NCBI GenBank assembly: GCA_963842505.1
Contig: CAWJGZ010000003.1
Span: 310,001 to 374,000, forward strand
Length of the DNA stretch: 64,000 nucleotides
Origin: PALSA-129 sp963842505
Lineage (GTDB): Bacteria > Acidobacteriota > Terriglobia > Bryobacterales > Bryobacteraceae
Direction of reading: 5' to 3'
Part shown: positions 49,535 to 58,366 of the stretch, piece after piece
How positions within the stretch are numbered: position 1 is the stretch's first letter
Layout of the letters: every line of letters begins with the position of its first letter
Notes under the pieces: model-generated
Databases searched by the model: none
The model's input: the letters and a program-made list of their open reading frames with translations, nothing else
Told to the model about the DNA's origin: nothing
Position numbers and translations under genes: made by a program

Positions 49535-51239
49535 CTACAACGGAATGGCCATATTGCTGGCGCGACCGCAGATGTAGAGCTGCTCCCGCGCTCTTGTGAC
49601 GCCTACGTAGAACTGGCGCACCACCGAGTCGCGCGAGGCCCCGCCACGGGCATACTGCGCGTCGCCCGCCTGGCTGAGATCCGGGAACAGATAGACCACG
49701 TCGGCCTGGCCGCCCTTGACCGAGTGAATCGTGCCGACGATGACCTGCGGCGCATCGAGCAACGCCGTCGGCCCACCCCGGAGCGTCACTTCCACCGGGA
49801 ACTCGACGCGCTTGCGGGCGTCCTCAGTGAGGTGCGCTTGCCACCACTTGAGCAGCGCGACGGAGCCTGCGTCCCAGGCGGCCATCATCGAATCGAGCGC
49901 CTCCGGCTCAAACAGATCCGACAACTGCTCCATGGCGACCGGACGCGCCGCGTCTCCGGCCCGGAGCTTAGCTTTGATGCCGTGGCGCAGGACGCCCTTG
50001 GCCTGCATCAGTTCGGCCCACAGCGCCAAGTCGCCATGGGTCCACGGGCGGTGCTCGTCGCCGTATTCGGGGTGCCCGATGAGCAGCGACAGGATGCGGT
50101 TGGGCGTCGAGGATCGCTGCGACAGGCGCAGCGGGTTCCAGAAGCCGTTGGATCGCCGGTACGGATTGTGGAACGGGATGCCTGCCTTCCGGAGAACCGC
50201 CACAAGTGAGTGCAGCATGTAGGAGCACGAGACCAGGAACATGACCGTCTGGCCGCGCTCAATGTGCCGGATGGCGGTCTTCAGGATCTCGTAGTCGGTC
50301 CGCTGGTAGGTATCGACCTTGCTCAAATGGTCGAGCGCGCCGTCCTCCGCGCGCGGCAGGTACTCCTTCGATTGGCGCACCTTGACTGTGTGTATCAGGC
50401 TCTCGGCAAACTGATGGATAGCGCGCGGCACGCGATACGATTGCTTCAGAACGATCTTGTGGTCGTCGGGAATGTCGGGTTTGAGAAACGCCTCGGGCGT
50501 CGCGCCCGAGAATGCATAGATGGTCTGGTCGTCGTCGCCGGCCACGATGAAATAGCTGGCGCGCTCGCCCCACTTGCGGACGAGCGACAACTGCATCCGG
50601 TTGAGATCCTGCGCTTCGTCGGCGAAGATGACGGCGGGGTTGTTGGGCGCCAGGGCCACGTCGCGGTATGCAGGTCTCAATCAGGTCGGTAAAGTCGAGC
50701 AGCCCGTTTTCCCGCTTGTACTCCGTCCACAGTTTCTCGAAGTGCAGCAGCGTCGCCGGCCAGGCCCAGCGCGGCAGCATCAGCCCGCGGAACCGGCTCA
50801 GCCTTTGCAACTCGTAATCCCCTGCGTTCGTCCGGTCCTCCAGCTTCTCGATGGCCTGCTCCCCATCAATGCGGCTCTGCCTGTCCTGCTTCGTGATCGG
50901 AAGGTGCTCGTATGTCTTGTTCCACTCGTCCACGTTGGCCTCTGCGATCTCCGGCCCGCCGAGCGCGTGCCAGCAGTGGGAGTGGAGCGTGCCGATGCGA
51001 TTCGGCGCGATGGGCAAGTCGCGCCCGGCCAGTTCCGCGGCGGCGGCGCGCGAGAAGGATGTGACCAGCACCGCCTCGGGCCCGAAGCGATCCACCGCGC
51101 GACTGATCTGACGGCTCAAGTTGGTTGTTTTGCCACACCCGGGCGGGCCATAGATCCTGTACTCCGACGTAACCTCATGGTCCTGCCGACCGATTTCCTC
51201 GAGCGTGCCGGTGGTGTGCTGCTCAGTTGACGGCGACAT
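49535..51239 (-). pseudogene. UvrD/Rep-like superfamily 1 helicase with frameshift
   Basis: Read on the minus strand, the N-terminal part begins MSPSTEQHTTG with P-loop YGPPGCGKTT and runs to NGLLDFTDLIETC; the natural continuation YRDVALAPNNPAVIFADEAQ (Walker B) with GDDDQTIYAFSGA, SYRVPRAIHQFAE, VGTIHSVKGGQADVVYLFPD and RQFYVGVTRAREQL is in another frame. The join is at about 50667-50672, where dropping one A of tgcatac restores one protein of about 567 residues with all SF1 motifs (I, Ia, II, III, V, VI). A TTG at 50680 could restart the C-terminal part. The 5' end overlaps the primase stop. Needed for element replication or repair if intact. Confidence 0.75.
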
Positions 51240-53046
51240 GGATTGCCTCCTCGTGCCGGATTTCCTTGGGATCGAATTCGGGATAGGGCAGCGCGCGGCG
51301 GATCTGGTCGTACTTGCGGCCCCGTACGCGATATTCCGTGGCGCCAACGGCGACCAGCATGGATGCCACCTTGGGAGTTGAGAGCTTCTGGCACGTGGTC
51401 TTGATGAGATATGCCTGAAAGTCGAGCGTCGAAACCGCGATCCTCCCATCTTCGAGAATGACGGGCTTGCGCTGATCCTGGACGCGCTGCTCCTCGATGC
51501 ACGCGATGAAGTCCGTCTCCCGGAGGTAGTTCACGATATGCAGGCGCGCGCCGCGTACCAGATCCTCCTCGTCGGTCGGCTCCTCGATGTAGCAGGCGTC
51601 CAGCATCCGGTCCGACAATTCGCCCCAAGCGGCGGGCTTAAAGTGCGGGATGCGCTTGTTGGTGGCGTCGCCGATCTCCTGGTAGATGACCTGCTGGTTG
51701 GTGAACTTGCCGAACCCGGCGATCTCGATAACGGTCTGGTCTGCGAGGACAATCTGGTAGGTAGGCTCCTTGCCCTTGATCTTGCGGAACTTGACGATGG
51801 GCGTCCGAAGCACGGCGGCGATATCGGCGCACAGCTTGTCTTTCTCCTCCGGGGTCAACTCCCTGGCCGCATTGGTCGCCTTGGGCGTCTCCGGCGCAAC
51901 AGGCGCGCCCTGTGGCGCAGCCATGCCTGCCGTGGGCGGCGCGGCCACCGGCCCGTCGCTATAGGCGGTTTCGCCCACGGGCGGTTGTGCGAGGGGGACG
52001 GCTGCGGCAATGGCCGCGTCCAGGTTATCGATTGCGCCCGCGCCGCCGCCGGTCTGACGCATCGCCTTTGCGATGGTCCGCTCGAAGTAATCCAGGCGCG
52101 TCCGCTGGCTCCTGGCGTACTGGCTGCGGTGATGGACGATCAGTGTGACGATGTCCTGTTCCGGGAGGCACGCCTCCACACCGAAGCACGCCAGAGCCAA
52201 ATCGTAGCCGCTCTGGCTCTGGTCCTTCAGATCGTGGCGCTGGCGCAGCCACGTGTTCCGGAAACGCATATCTTCGCGCATCCAGCCGTCGAGGCGGTCC
52301 TGCGAGATCCGGGCCGAAAGGTCCACGACCAGCGGCTTGTTGTCGAACTGCCGCTTCCAATCCCCCGGCAACGCGACCTGCTCCCTGGTTGTGGTGTCCA
52401 CAATATCCGGGCCGAGGAACTCCTCGAAATCGGAGAGGTTGTACCGATTGTCGGTCACGGAGAGGAGCACGACGTCCTTCGGATTTGCCGGGTCCTTGAG
52501 ATTCCGCGTGCCGGGAATCCGCAGGATGCGCGCGAGGTCCGCGAGCCTGTCGTATGCCCAGCCGTGCGCGGCGGCATTGCGCTCCAGCATCTTGTGCCAC
52601 CGCGTCAGAAGCCGCGCCGCCGCGTCGCGCTCCTGGTCGCTGTCAAAGATCAGCGGTTCCTTGAACAGCCACCACGGATGGACGCCGTTGCCCGTCGAGA
52701 CCAGGACCGAGGGCGGCAGGCCGGCCGGCAGGATCTTCATCGCTTCCGGAATGGTCGCCGGCAGCGCCTTCTTGTGCGCCTCGGACAACAGATCCAGGTC
52801 GGTGCCGATGCCAGAGAGGCCGGTGATCTCCTCCGACTTGCAGCGCCGCGCCGGGCCGTACTGGTCCTTGGAACAGCCCACGCCGACGTACACATCCTTC
52901 TGCTGGCCGATGGTGGCGGCGAACTCGGCGGCCTTATCGATATCCAGGAACCAGTGGGAGCGCTTGTCCGGAAGGGTCCACAGCAGGATGTACTGGTCCT
53001 CGGGCTTGGCGCCCCAGAGGAGTTGCAGGAATTCCTGGGGCGTCAT
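51223..53046 (-). CDS. DNA primase-like (archaeo-eukaryotic primase fold) replication protein
   Basis: A 607-residue protein; ATG at 53046 overlaps the HD gene stop (ATGA). The N-terminal part shows AEP-primase-like motifs: SHWFLDIDK, SGIGTDLDLL (two Asp), VSTGNGVHPWWLFKEP (His near the third motif), then DLARILRIPGTRNLKDP. A middle region with VDLSARISQDRLDGWMREDM and a C-terminal domain (about 420-607) follow. Such proteins synthesise primers for phages and mobile elements. The C-terminus (EFDPKEIRHEEAIHVAVN) overlaps the helicase start by 17 bases. Confidence 0.7.
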   Translation of the reverse strand: MTPQEFLQLLWGAKPEDQYILLWTLPDKRSHWFLDIDKAAEFAATIGQQKDVYVGVGCSKDQYGPARRCKSEEITGLSGIGTDLDLLSEAHKKALPATIPEAMKILPAGLPPSVLVSTGNGVHPWWLFKEPLIFDSDQERDAAARLLTRWHKMLERNAAAHGWAYDRLADLARILRIPGTRNLKDPANPKDVVLLSVTDNRYNLSDFEEFLGPDIVDTTTREQVALPGDWKRQFDNKPLVVDLSARISQDRLDGWMREDMRFRNTWLRQRHDLKDQSQSGYDLALACFGVEACLPEQDIVTLIVHHRSQYARSQRTRLDYFERTIAKAMRQTGGGAGAIDNLDAAIAAAVPLAQPPVGETAYSDGPVAAPPTAGMAAPQGAPVAPETPKATNAARELTPEEKDKLCADIAAVLRTPIVKFRKIKGKEPTYQIVLADQTVIEIAGFGKFTNQQVIYQEIGDATNKRIPHFKPAAWGELSDRMLDACYIEEPTDEEDLVRGARLHIVNYLRETDFIACIEEQRVQDQRKPVILEDGRIAVSTLDFQAYLIKTTCQKLSTPKVASMLVAVGATEYRVRGRKYDQIRRALPYPEFDPKEIRHEEAIHVAVN

Positions 53047-53576
53047 GCGGTCAGCTCCGAGAAGCGGTCGAGGAAGTGGTCCTCCGCGATCTTGGGCAGC
53101 CACGGCTCGATCCGCAGGCTCGGCACCGGGACCGTGCCGCACTCCTCCGTGATCCAGTCCAGGTCGTTCATCGTGGTCACGTCGCGGAACTCGGTCGCCA
53201 GAAGCGCCTTATCGGCGATCATCAGGGAGCGCGGCATCTCCGGTTTGAGGCAGTAACGCTCGCAGATGGTGGCCATCAGCCGGGCCTCGGCGATGCGGTA
53301 CGTGGTCATTTCGGGATCGCGCTTGATCGGCGCGGGCAAGTCGCACAGGTACGCCTCGCTGGCATCATGCAGGAGGCCCCAGAGGGCGTCGTTCTGAGGC
53401 ACCAGTTTGCTGACGAGGACTGAATGCTGCGCCACGGAATAGAACGCCGTGGTGTGGCCCAGGAACCGGCAGAGTTGGGAGAGCGACCGCGCGATATCGA
53501 AGATGCTGATCTCCTCGGTGTTCGGGTTCAGCGGATGTACGTGCCGCCCGGTATGGGTCCGAAAATAGTCCGTCAT
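53043..53576 (-). CDS. HD-domain hydrolase (YfbR-like)
   Basis: A 177-residue metal-dependent HD hydrolase: ISIFDIARSLSQLCRFLGHT, then SVAQHSVLVSKLV (first His), WGLLHDASEAYLCDLPAPIK (the HD pair) and ADKALLATEFRDV (last Asp). It resembles 5'-deoxyribonucleotidase YfbR and phage HD proteins that adjust nucleotide pools. The ATG at 53576 overlaps the preceding gene's stop by one base (TAATG). An upstream frame would add about 47 unlikely residues. Confidence 0.8.
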   Translation of the reverse strand: MTDYFRTHTGRHVHPLNPNTEEISIFDIARSLSQLCRFLGHTTAFYSVAQHSVLVSKLVPQNDALWGLLHDASEAYLCDLPAPIKRDPEMTTYRIAEARLMATICERYCLKPEMPRSLMIADKALLATEFRDVTTMNDLDWITEECGTVPVPSLRIEPWLPKIAEDHFLDRFSELTA

Positions 53577-53866
53577 TACCAAAGCCCTTCCTGAACCTGT
53601 GAATTCTGCGGACGCAAGTCCGCGGCGGGTGCCGCTTCCTTCCTGGGTTCTGATTTCGTTTCCTCGGGCTGCTTCTCCTCGACGATGAGCGGCGCGGTCG
53701 CCAGCCACTTGTCCCACGCGACCCAGCGCTGGCCATTCCAGACGGTGATGGTGGCGTCATCCATGGGCGCGTCCGCGGGGATCTGCTCCAGGAGCGTGGC
53801 CTGGCGCTCCTTGGCCTGCTCGCGTTCCTCGCGGAACTTGCGCAGCGCCTCGCGACCGTAAATCAC
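53576..53866 (-). CDS. Small protein sharing the VIYGREAL motif
   Basis: A 96-residue protein with a GTG start at 53866 that overlaps the preceding methyltransferase stop (GTGA). It begins VIYGREALRKFREEREQAKE and continues with a charged central part (WNGQRWVAWDKWLATA) and a Glu/Lys/Pro-rich tail. The opening repeats the start of the RHH protein at 34784-35101 (VIYGRAALARFREY), suggesting a shared N-terminal motif for a common partner. Function unknown. Confidence 0.6.
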   Translation of the reverse strand: MIYGREALRKFREEREQAKERQATLLEQIPADAPMDDATITVWNGQRWVAWDKWLATAPLIVEEKQPEETKSEPRKEAAPAADLRPQNSQVQEGLW

Positions 53867-55215
53867 GCCGCCTCCCGCAGGATGCGATCCACTTGGTCGA
53901 TCCGGGTACCGATCCACCGCATTACCGGCACCGCCATCGAGTTGCCGATCGCTTTGTAGCGCGGGCCATCCGGCGTCGCGCCCAACCGCCGCGCCGCCTC
54001 GACCTGGATACCCAAATACGCAGCCACCTCCTCGATTTCATCGGCGCGGATCTTCTGGGCATAGGTCGGCACCAGCGTCCAATCATCGGGGAAGCCCTGC
54101 AACCGCTCGCACTCGCGCGGGGTCAACCGGCGCACCGCGACCCACGACGCCAACAAGGGCGCCCCGTCGCCACGGCCAGTGGTCCCCGAGCACGCCTTGA
54201 GGGGCGGCGCGACCACGTCCGGGGCGCCGCGCCCGTTGCGCGCGTACCGTGCCTCGAAAATCATGGGGGTCGTGTTCCCGCCATCCGTGGACAAGATCGG
54301 CGGCGCAATCTCGCGCGGCACGAAGCCATCCTGTCCGCAGCCACGGAAGGCGACCGCTACCTGCCCGCCGGCATTCGGGTGCGACCCGCCGTGCCCCATT
54401 GCCCGGAGCGTGGGCGCAACGTCCTCGTGGGCGTCCGCGCCGTAGTCCTTGCACCAGAACGCGACGGCGAGATTGTGGTACTCGCTACCGGAAGGGCCGC
54501 TGCCGCGTTTCGCCCATTTGGCGCTTACGGCGTGGCCAACAACGGCGGCGGGCAGGATGTGCCCGGCTTGAGCCTGCTTTGGATCGCCGCCACACGTTCC
54601 AAGGCCGTTCGCAGTAAGGGGGGCAACGACCTCCTCCTTTTTGCGGCGCGGCGCAAGATCCCGGCGCAAGCTGTTGCGCTCAAAAAGTACCGCACAGGCA
54701 GCCTGCCACCCTCCAAGATGTCCAACAACGAAGATGCGACGACGGCGCTGGGGCACTCCGAAGAACTGAGCGTCCAAAACCCGGTACGCAACCCCGTACC
54801 CGCGTTCAACCAGCGACCCGAGGATGGCTCCAAACGTCCTCCCGTCGTCCAGCGACAGAACACCAGGGACGTTTTCCCAGACGACCCAGCGCGGTCGCAG
54901 GCGCTTAACCAATCCGAGAAACTCCAGCGTGAGGTTGCCACGCGGGTCATCCAGACCGAGTCGATGGCCGGCGACGGAGAACGCCTGGCAGGGGGTTCCT
55001 CCGACGAGAAGATCAATGGAAGTTGCTCCGATGCGCCGGAGCCAGTGGCCCCGGATCGACGTGAAGTCGCCAAGATTACGAACCTCCGGAAAACGGTGCG
55101 CGAGCACGGCCCGCGCGAACGGATCGATCTCCGCGAACCATGCGGCGTGCCACCCGAGAGGCTGCCACGCGACGGTGGCGGCTTCAATGCCGGAGCAGAC
55201 GGAGCCGTAAATCAC
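53863..55215 (-). CDS. dcm: DNA cytosine-5 methyltransferase (phage type)
   Basis: A 450-residue m5C methyltransferase with motifs in normal order: SVCSGIEAATVAWQ (I), GGTPCQAFSVAGHR (IV, catalytic Cys76), VVWENVPGVLS (VI), VPQRRRRIFVVG (VIII), RRLTPRECERLQGFPDDW (IX), YKAIGNSMAVPVMRWIG (X). The target domain has several repeats (VAPPL, VAPTL). GTG start at 55215 gives VIYGSVCSGIEAA and overlaps the VRR-NUC gene stop (GTGA). It may protect element DNA or regulate. Independent of the fused methyltransferase at 44936. Confidence 0.93.
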   Translation of the reverse strand: MIYGSVCSGIEAATVAWQPLGWHAAWFAEIDPFARAVLAHRFPEVRNLGDFTSIRGHWLRRIGATSIDLLVGGTPCQAFSVAGHRLGLDDPRGNLTLEFLGLVKRLRPRWVVWENVPGVLSLDDGRTFGAILGSLVERGYGVAYRVLDAQFFGVPQRRRRIFVVGHLGGWQAACAVLFERNSLRRDLAPRRKKEEVVAPLTANGLGTCGGDPKQAQAGHILPAAVVGHAVSAKWAKRGSGPSGSEYHNLAVAFWCKDYGADAHEDVAPTLRAMGHGGSHPNAGGQVAVAFRGCGQDGFVPREIAPPILSTDGGNTTPMIFEARYARNGRGAPDVVAPPLKACSGTTGRGDGAPLLASWVAVRRLTPRECERLQGFPDDWTLVPTYAQKIRADEIEEVAAYLGIQVEAARRLGATPDGPRYKAIGNSMAVPVMRWIGTRIDQVDRILREAA

Positions 55216-55628
55216 GCGGCCTCCTGCTCGAAGTGGCGATGACCGCACCTGGGGCACCGGGCGGGTGGTTCGTAGCCGCGCCAAGTGTAGTTGCGGCAGC
55301 CGCCGCACAACCAGATCGACTCCGGCTTCAGGATGCCCAGGATCGCCATCGCCTCGTCCACGCTCCTGGCGACTCCCGTCATGGCGCTCGCCAGCTTCCA
55401 CTCCAGGAGCCGTTCGCACTGGAGCTTGGTCAACTGCGACTTGGAGTCGAAGGGCCGCTTTACCTCGATCTCGAAGTGTTTGCCGCGATAACTGCCGTAA
55501 AGATCCGGATCGCCGGCCACGCCCATCACCGTGCCGTGGCGCTTGCGGACCACCAGGCCGGGCACCTTCTTAAGCGCCGCCATGATCCGCGACACGATGG
55601 CCTTCTCCAACACCGACTGCCGCCTCAC
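55212..55628 (-). CDS. VRR-NUC nuclease with zinc ribbon
   Basis: A 138-residue protein. The N-terminal VRR-NUC domain includes VVRKRHGTVMGVAGDPDLYG and FEIEVKRPFDSKSQLTKLQC, i.e. the G-x-PD...E-x-K active site. The C-terminal 35 residues carry CGGCRNYTWRGYEPPARCPR then CGH, a zinc ribbon. VRR-NUC nucleases of phages act on branched DNA (Holliday junction-like). Start ATG at 55628 overlaps the preceding gene's stop (ATGA). Confidence 0.85.
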   Translation of the reverse strand: MRRQSVLEKAIVSRIMAALKKVPGLVVRKRHGTVMGVAGDPDLYGSYRGKHFEIEVKRPFDSKSQLTKLQCERLLEWKLASAMTGVARSVDEAMAILGILKPESIWLCGGCRNYTWRGYEPPARCPRCGHRHFEQEAA

Positions 55629-55816
55629 GCCCGCACCTCCTCAAGCTGATGTTCCGGCGGCTCAGGCGTGGTGTCGGCCACCGGCCCGAACTGCACAGGC
55701 GACTCCCGGCGCGCGCCGCACTTCAAGCAAGTCTGCACATCGACACAGCGCTTGCCCTGGAACTCCGGGCAACGGCGGGGAAAGCCCCAGGAATGGCTGC
55801 ACGAGAAGAGGGCCAT
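55625..55816 (-). CDS. Small zinc-ribbon-like protein
   Basis: A 63-residue protein starting at ATG 55816: MALFSCSHSWGFPRRCPEFQ then CVDVQTCLKCGARRE. Four Cys in two pairs plus His suggest a treble-clef/zinc ribbon fold. A longer upstream frame is Arg-rich and unlikely. Located within the chain of overlapping genes. Confidence 0.6.
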   Translation of the reverse strand: MALFSCSHSWGFPRRCPEFQGKRCVDVQTCLKCGARRESPVQFGPVADTTPEPPEHQLEEVRA

Positions 55817-55818
55817 AG

Positions 55819-56004
55819 CTACAGGCTCTCCGGCACATAGATCCGCGCGCACTTCCCGTCGCCGTCGCAGACGATCTCGGGCGTTGTTTCGCTGTCCATC
55901 TCGCGCCCGATGTCGGCATAGCTCACCAGCAGGCCGGCACCGCTGCGGCGCGCGAGCGCGGCCAAACATGCGCGCACCACCCTCTGTTCGTAGTCCTGGA
56001 TCAT
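55819..56004 (-). CDS. Small hypothetical protein
   Basis: A 61-residue protein (MIQDYEQRVVRACLAALARR, then GAGLLVSYADIGREMD). No motif recognised. Its stop lies two bases before the zinc-ribbon start and its start just after the next upstream gene's stop, consistent with one operon. Confidence 0.5.
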   Translation of the reverse strand: MIQDYEQRVVRACLAALARRSGAGLLVSYADIGREMDSETTPEIVCDGDGKCARIYVPESL

Positions 56005-56006
56005 TG

Positions 56007-56498
56007 CTATTTGCCCTCCTGCTTGCGGTACACCGTGGCCTCGCGCCCGCGCCCCTGCTTCACGATCTCCAGGTCGCCCGCCCTGGCCATCGAGGTGAGA
56101 GCCAGACTGATGCTGGCCTTGCGCTGCTTTTCGAACTCCGGGTGCCGGAGCTTCGGCGTCGAGGGCATGTGCTCGATGCTCTTGACGAAGACCTCGTGGA
56201 CGGTGAACGTCACGTTCGCCGGCATCGCGGCCACGTACTCGCGGACGCGCTGCATCCCCACGTAATGCTTCTCGCCCGCCTCGCCCTTGTTGCCGTTGGG
56301 CACGGCGACGCCGTTCTGGACCGCCATGCCAACGACCACGTCGCGCATCAACTCCTGCGTCGCCGGGTCTTCGAGCATGTAGTACATCTGCTCCAGCTTG
56401 CCGATCTTCTGCTCTTCGGCCTCGGCCTGGTGCAGATAGACATCGCGCTGCTCCTGCGTTTCGGAGATGCGTTCGAGGATGTTTTCGAGAACGTCCAT
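56007..56498 (-). CDS. Coiled-coil protein with winged-helix-like C-terminus
   Basis: A 163-residue protein. Residues 1-45 form a coiled coil (MDVLENILERISETQEQRDV with EEQKIGKLEQMYYMLED), residues 80-163 contain MPANVTFTVHEVFVKSIEHM and RKASISLALTSMARAGDLEI, ending VYRKQEGK: a winged-helix pattern also seen in the protein at 36386-37198. May bind DNA. Unknown family. Confidence 0.55.
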   Translation of the reverse strand: MDVLENILERISETQEQRDVYLHQAEAEEQKIGKLEQMYYMLEDPATQELMRDVVVGMAVQNGVAVPNGNKGEAGEKHYVGMQRVREYVAAMPANVTFTVHEVFVKSIEHMPSTPKLRHPEFEKQRKASISLALTSMARAGDLEIVKQGRGREATVYRKQEGK

Positions 56499-56508
56499 GG
56501 GTGCTCTC

Positions 56509-56799
56509 CTATGCCGCTTTCAACTCACGCAGTTCGAACAGACCATCGAGTTCCGGGTGCTCTTCCATGAGCTTCCGCGCGTACCGGCTCAAATAGTGGT
56601 CGTTAATCTTGAAGTCCTCGCCCATGTCCTTCTCGATCTGGAAATGCCACCGGACGCGCTCGCAAAGCGGCCGGATGCCGTACCGCCTATATCCCTTCCG
56701 CTTCACCTCGAAAGCGAAAGCGACCAGATAGGCATACACTTCCGGATGCGAGGCGTGGAACATCTCGAACCGCTCCTGGATCGTCTGGTGCGGGTTCAT
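56509..56799 (-). CDS. Hypothetical phage-type protein
   Basis: A 96-residue protein starting at ATG 56799 (MNPHQTIQERFEMFHASHPE, VYAYLVAFAFEVKRKGYRRY, GIRPLCERVRWHFQIEKDMG). The pattern is familiar from many phage early regions (HPEVYxxLxxxAxxxxxRGxxxxGI) but no function is known to me. A longer frame upstream is not plausible. Located ten bases from the next gene. Confidence 0.6.
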   Translation of the reverse strand: MNPHQTIQERFEMFHASHPEVYAYLVAFAFEVKRKGYRRYGIRPLCERVRWHFQIEKDMGEDFKINDHYLSRYARKLMEEHPELDGLFELRELKAA

Positions 56800-56809
56800 C
56801 GGTCGCCTC

Positions 56810-57163
56810 CTACCGATCCTTCCCGCCCAGGAGAACCTGGACCGCCCGCCCCACGCCGTGCGCCAGCAGGAAGCTGGCGGCGTCGTCGAGGATCTGCTGG
56901 TACACCAGCACCGACTCCGGAACCTTTTCCGGCCCGCCCGCCTCCATGACCGCCACGCGGATCGCGTCCCTCTGCATACGCAGGCGGCAGGCATCGAGAG
57001 GAGTCAGCGTCAGGCGAACGTCGCGCTTGATGCACCACTCGCTCGCCATATCAAGCTCGTGGTCGAACTCCTTGACGAGTTGCTCGCCGGTCTTCTCATG
57101 GGACCGCCCGTCCCCGTTCGTCTTGGGCTGCTTGTTGATGGTGGTTTTGCTTTTCGTCGTCAT
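56810..57163 (-). CDS. Hypothetical protein
   Basis: A 117-residue basic-start protein (MTTKSKTTINKQPKTNGDGR, then EQLVKEFDHELDMASEWCIK, TPLDACRLRMQRDAIRVAVM, LAHGVGRAVQVLLGGKDR). Mostly helical. No domain recognised. A 97-base gap separates it from the YfdQ-like gene upstream. Confidence 0.5.
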   Translation of the reverse strand: MTTKSKTTINKQPKTNGDGRSHEKTGEQLVKEFDHELDMASEWCIKRDVRLTLTPLDACRLRMQRDAIRVAVMEAGGPEKVPESVLVYQQILDDAASFLLAHGVGRAVQVLLGGKDR

Positions 57164-57260
57164 GATCGTTTGTCCCTTTCTGAGAATCTGGCGGGCGCCG
57201 GGTCGGTCGCCGGTCGTTTGAGAAGGCGGCTCCTGACTCCGCGCTTCCCCGCCGTAGTTC

Positions 57261-58121
57261 CTACTCGCCGATGCTGCCGGCGAGAAGCGGCAGCGCCGTC
57301 TCGGTCGCGATCCGCTGGCTGATTTCCTTCAGCGCGTGCTCGATGAAGCGGTGAGGACGAACGACCTCGTACCAGAACGCGACCTTGCCCTCCTGGAGCC
57401 GCCAGCGCAGCCGCACGTCGATGCGGTACGCCGGGCCGTTCACGTGGATCGGGATGCCAAGGACGAACTTCTCGGGGATCTCGATAGTGCCCTTCTGCGC
57501 GGCTCCGCGCACCACCTCGTCGTACTGGAACTGGATCTGGCCGTTGGCCAGGCGCACGCCGGAGGCGAACTCGACGGACTTCTTGGCCTCGAACGTGAGC
57601 GCCACCTGGAGCAAGTCGGCGCTGTTCGGTTCCACAACGTCAGGCAGATTCTCCTCGAGGAAGCGGGCAAACTCGACCTGCGTCATCTGCTTCCGGTCTG
57701 CATCCATCCACGTCTGGAACTCGACGCTCCGGCGAGGCTTGAAGACCGCGCTGTGGTCGCACCACGAGGGCTTGTCGATCTCGTGGTAATCGAACGCCGC
57801 CGTAAACGTCTCCTCGTTCACGTCGAAGAAGATCAGCGTGGCGCCCGTCATGAATTCCTTCACGTATCCGATGAAGGAATCGGCGTCGTAGAGGATGACC
57901 TCCTGCCTGATCCGCAGCGGGTGCGGCAGGAAGGACTCCAGGGACTTGACCTCATAGTCCTTGGGCACGACGGTGAACACGCCGGGCTGGCCGCCCTGCG
58001 GATCGGGAACGTCTATCGGGATGCGCGGTTCGCCGAGGGCCGCGCCAGCGGCAATGGCCGCCTGCACATCGCCGATCTCGGCGGGACCATGGGCTTCGGT
58101 GTACTGGTAATCATGTGCCAT
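57261..58121 (-). CDS. YfdQ/DUF2303 family protein
   Basis: A 286-residue protein matching DUF2303 (YfdQ), common in prophages. Blocks: IGYVKEFMTGATLIFFDVNE, HSAVFKPRRSVEFQTWMDAD, MTQVEFARFLEENLPDVVEP, LTFEAKKSVEFASGVRLANG, IEIPEKFVLGIPIHVNGPAY and RIDVRLRWRLQEGKVAFWYE. Role in phages is unknown. Starts immediately after the stop of the next upstream gene. Confidence 0.78.
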   Translation of the reverse strand: MAHDYQYTEAHGPAEIGDVQAAIAAGAALGEPRIPIDVPDPQGGQPGVFTVVPKDYEVKSLESFLPHPLRIRQEVILYDADSFIGYVKEFMTGATLIFFDVNEETFTAAFDYHEIDKPSWCDHSAVFKPRRSVEFQTWMDADRKQMTQVEFARFLEENLPDVVEPNSADLLQVALTFEAKKSVEFASGVRLANGQIQFQYDEVVRGAAQKGTIEIPEKFVLGIPIHVNGPAYRIDVRLRWRLQEGKVAFWYEVVRPHRFIEHALKEISQRIATETALPLLAGSIGE

Positions 58122-58364
58122 TTATATGGCCTCCTCTTTGTTGTTGGTTTCGGTTCCGGGCTCGACATCCAGCTCATACTGCGACCGGCAAAGGGCCTTA
58201 AACTGGTCGGCGTTGAGGCGAACGGTGGCAAGCCGGCCGGCGTCATCGTTCTGCTGGATGGCGACCACCACCTCGCAGCGCTCCGGCGTCTCACGCACGG
58301 TGACGTAGTTCCCATCGACGCCCCGGATGGTGATGCCCTTGGTAAGATAAGCAGGTCCAGGCAC
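58122..58364 (-). CDS. Hypothetical protein
   Basis: An 80-residue protein (MPGPAYLTKGITIRGVDGNY, VTVRETPERCEVVVAIQQND, ATVRLNADQFKALCRSQYEL). The short beta strands suggest a small barrel. Unknown function. Stop adjoins the YfdQ-like start. Confidence 0.5.
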   Translation of the reverse strand: MPGPAYLTKGITIRGVDGNYVTVRETPERCEVVVAIQQNDDAGRLATVRLNADQFKALCRSQYELDVEPGTETNNKEEAI

Positions 58365-58366
58365 TT

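Noticed and set aside
47880..49577. 565-codon plus-strand frame
   Set aside because: Antisense to the integrase, whose R-H-R-H-Y catalytic set is on the minus strand.
51538..53256. 572-codon plus-strand frame
   Set aside because: Antisense to the primase gene, with repetitive Arg/Gly/Leu composition and no domain; the primase motifs on the minus strand are convincing.
53893..55242. 449-codon plus-strand frame
   Set aside because: Antisense to the cytosine-5 methyltransferase, whose full motif set is on the minus strand.
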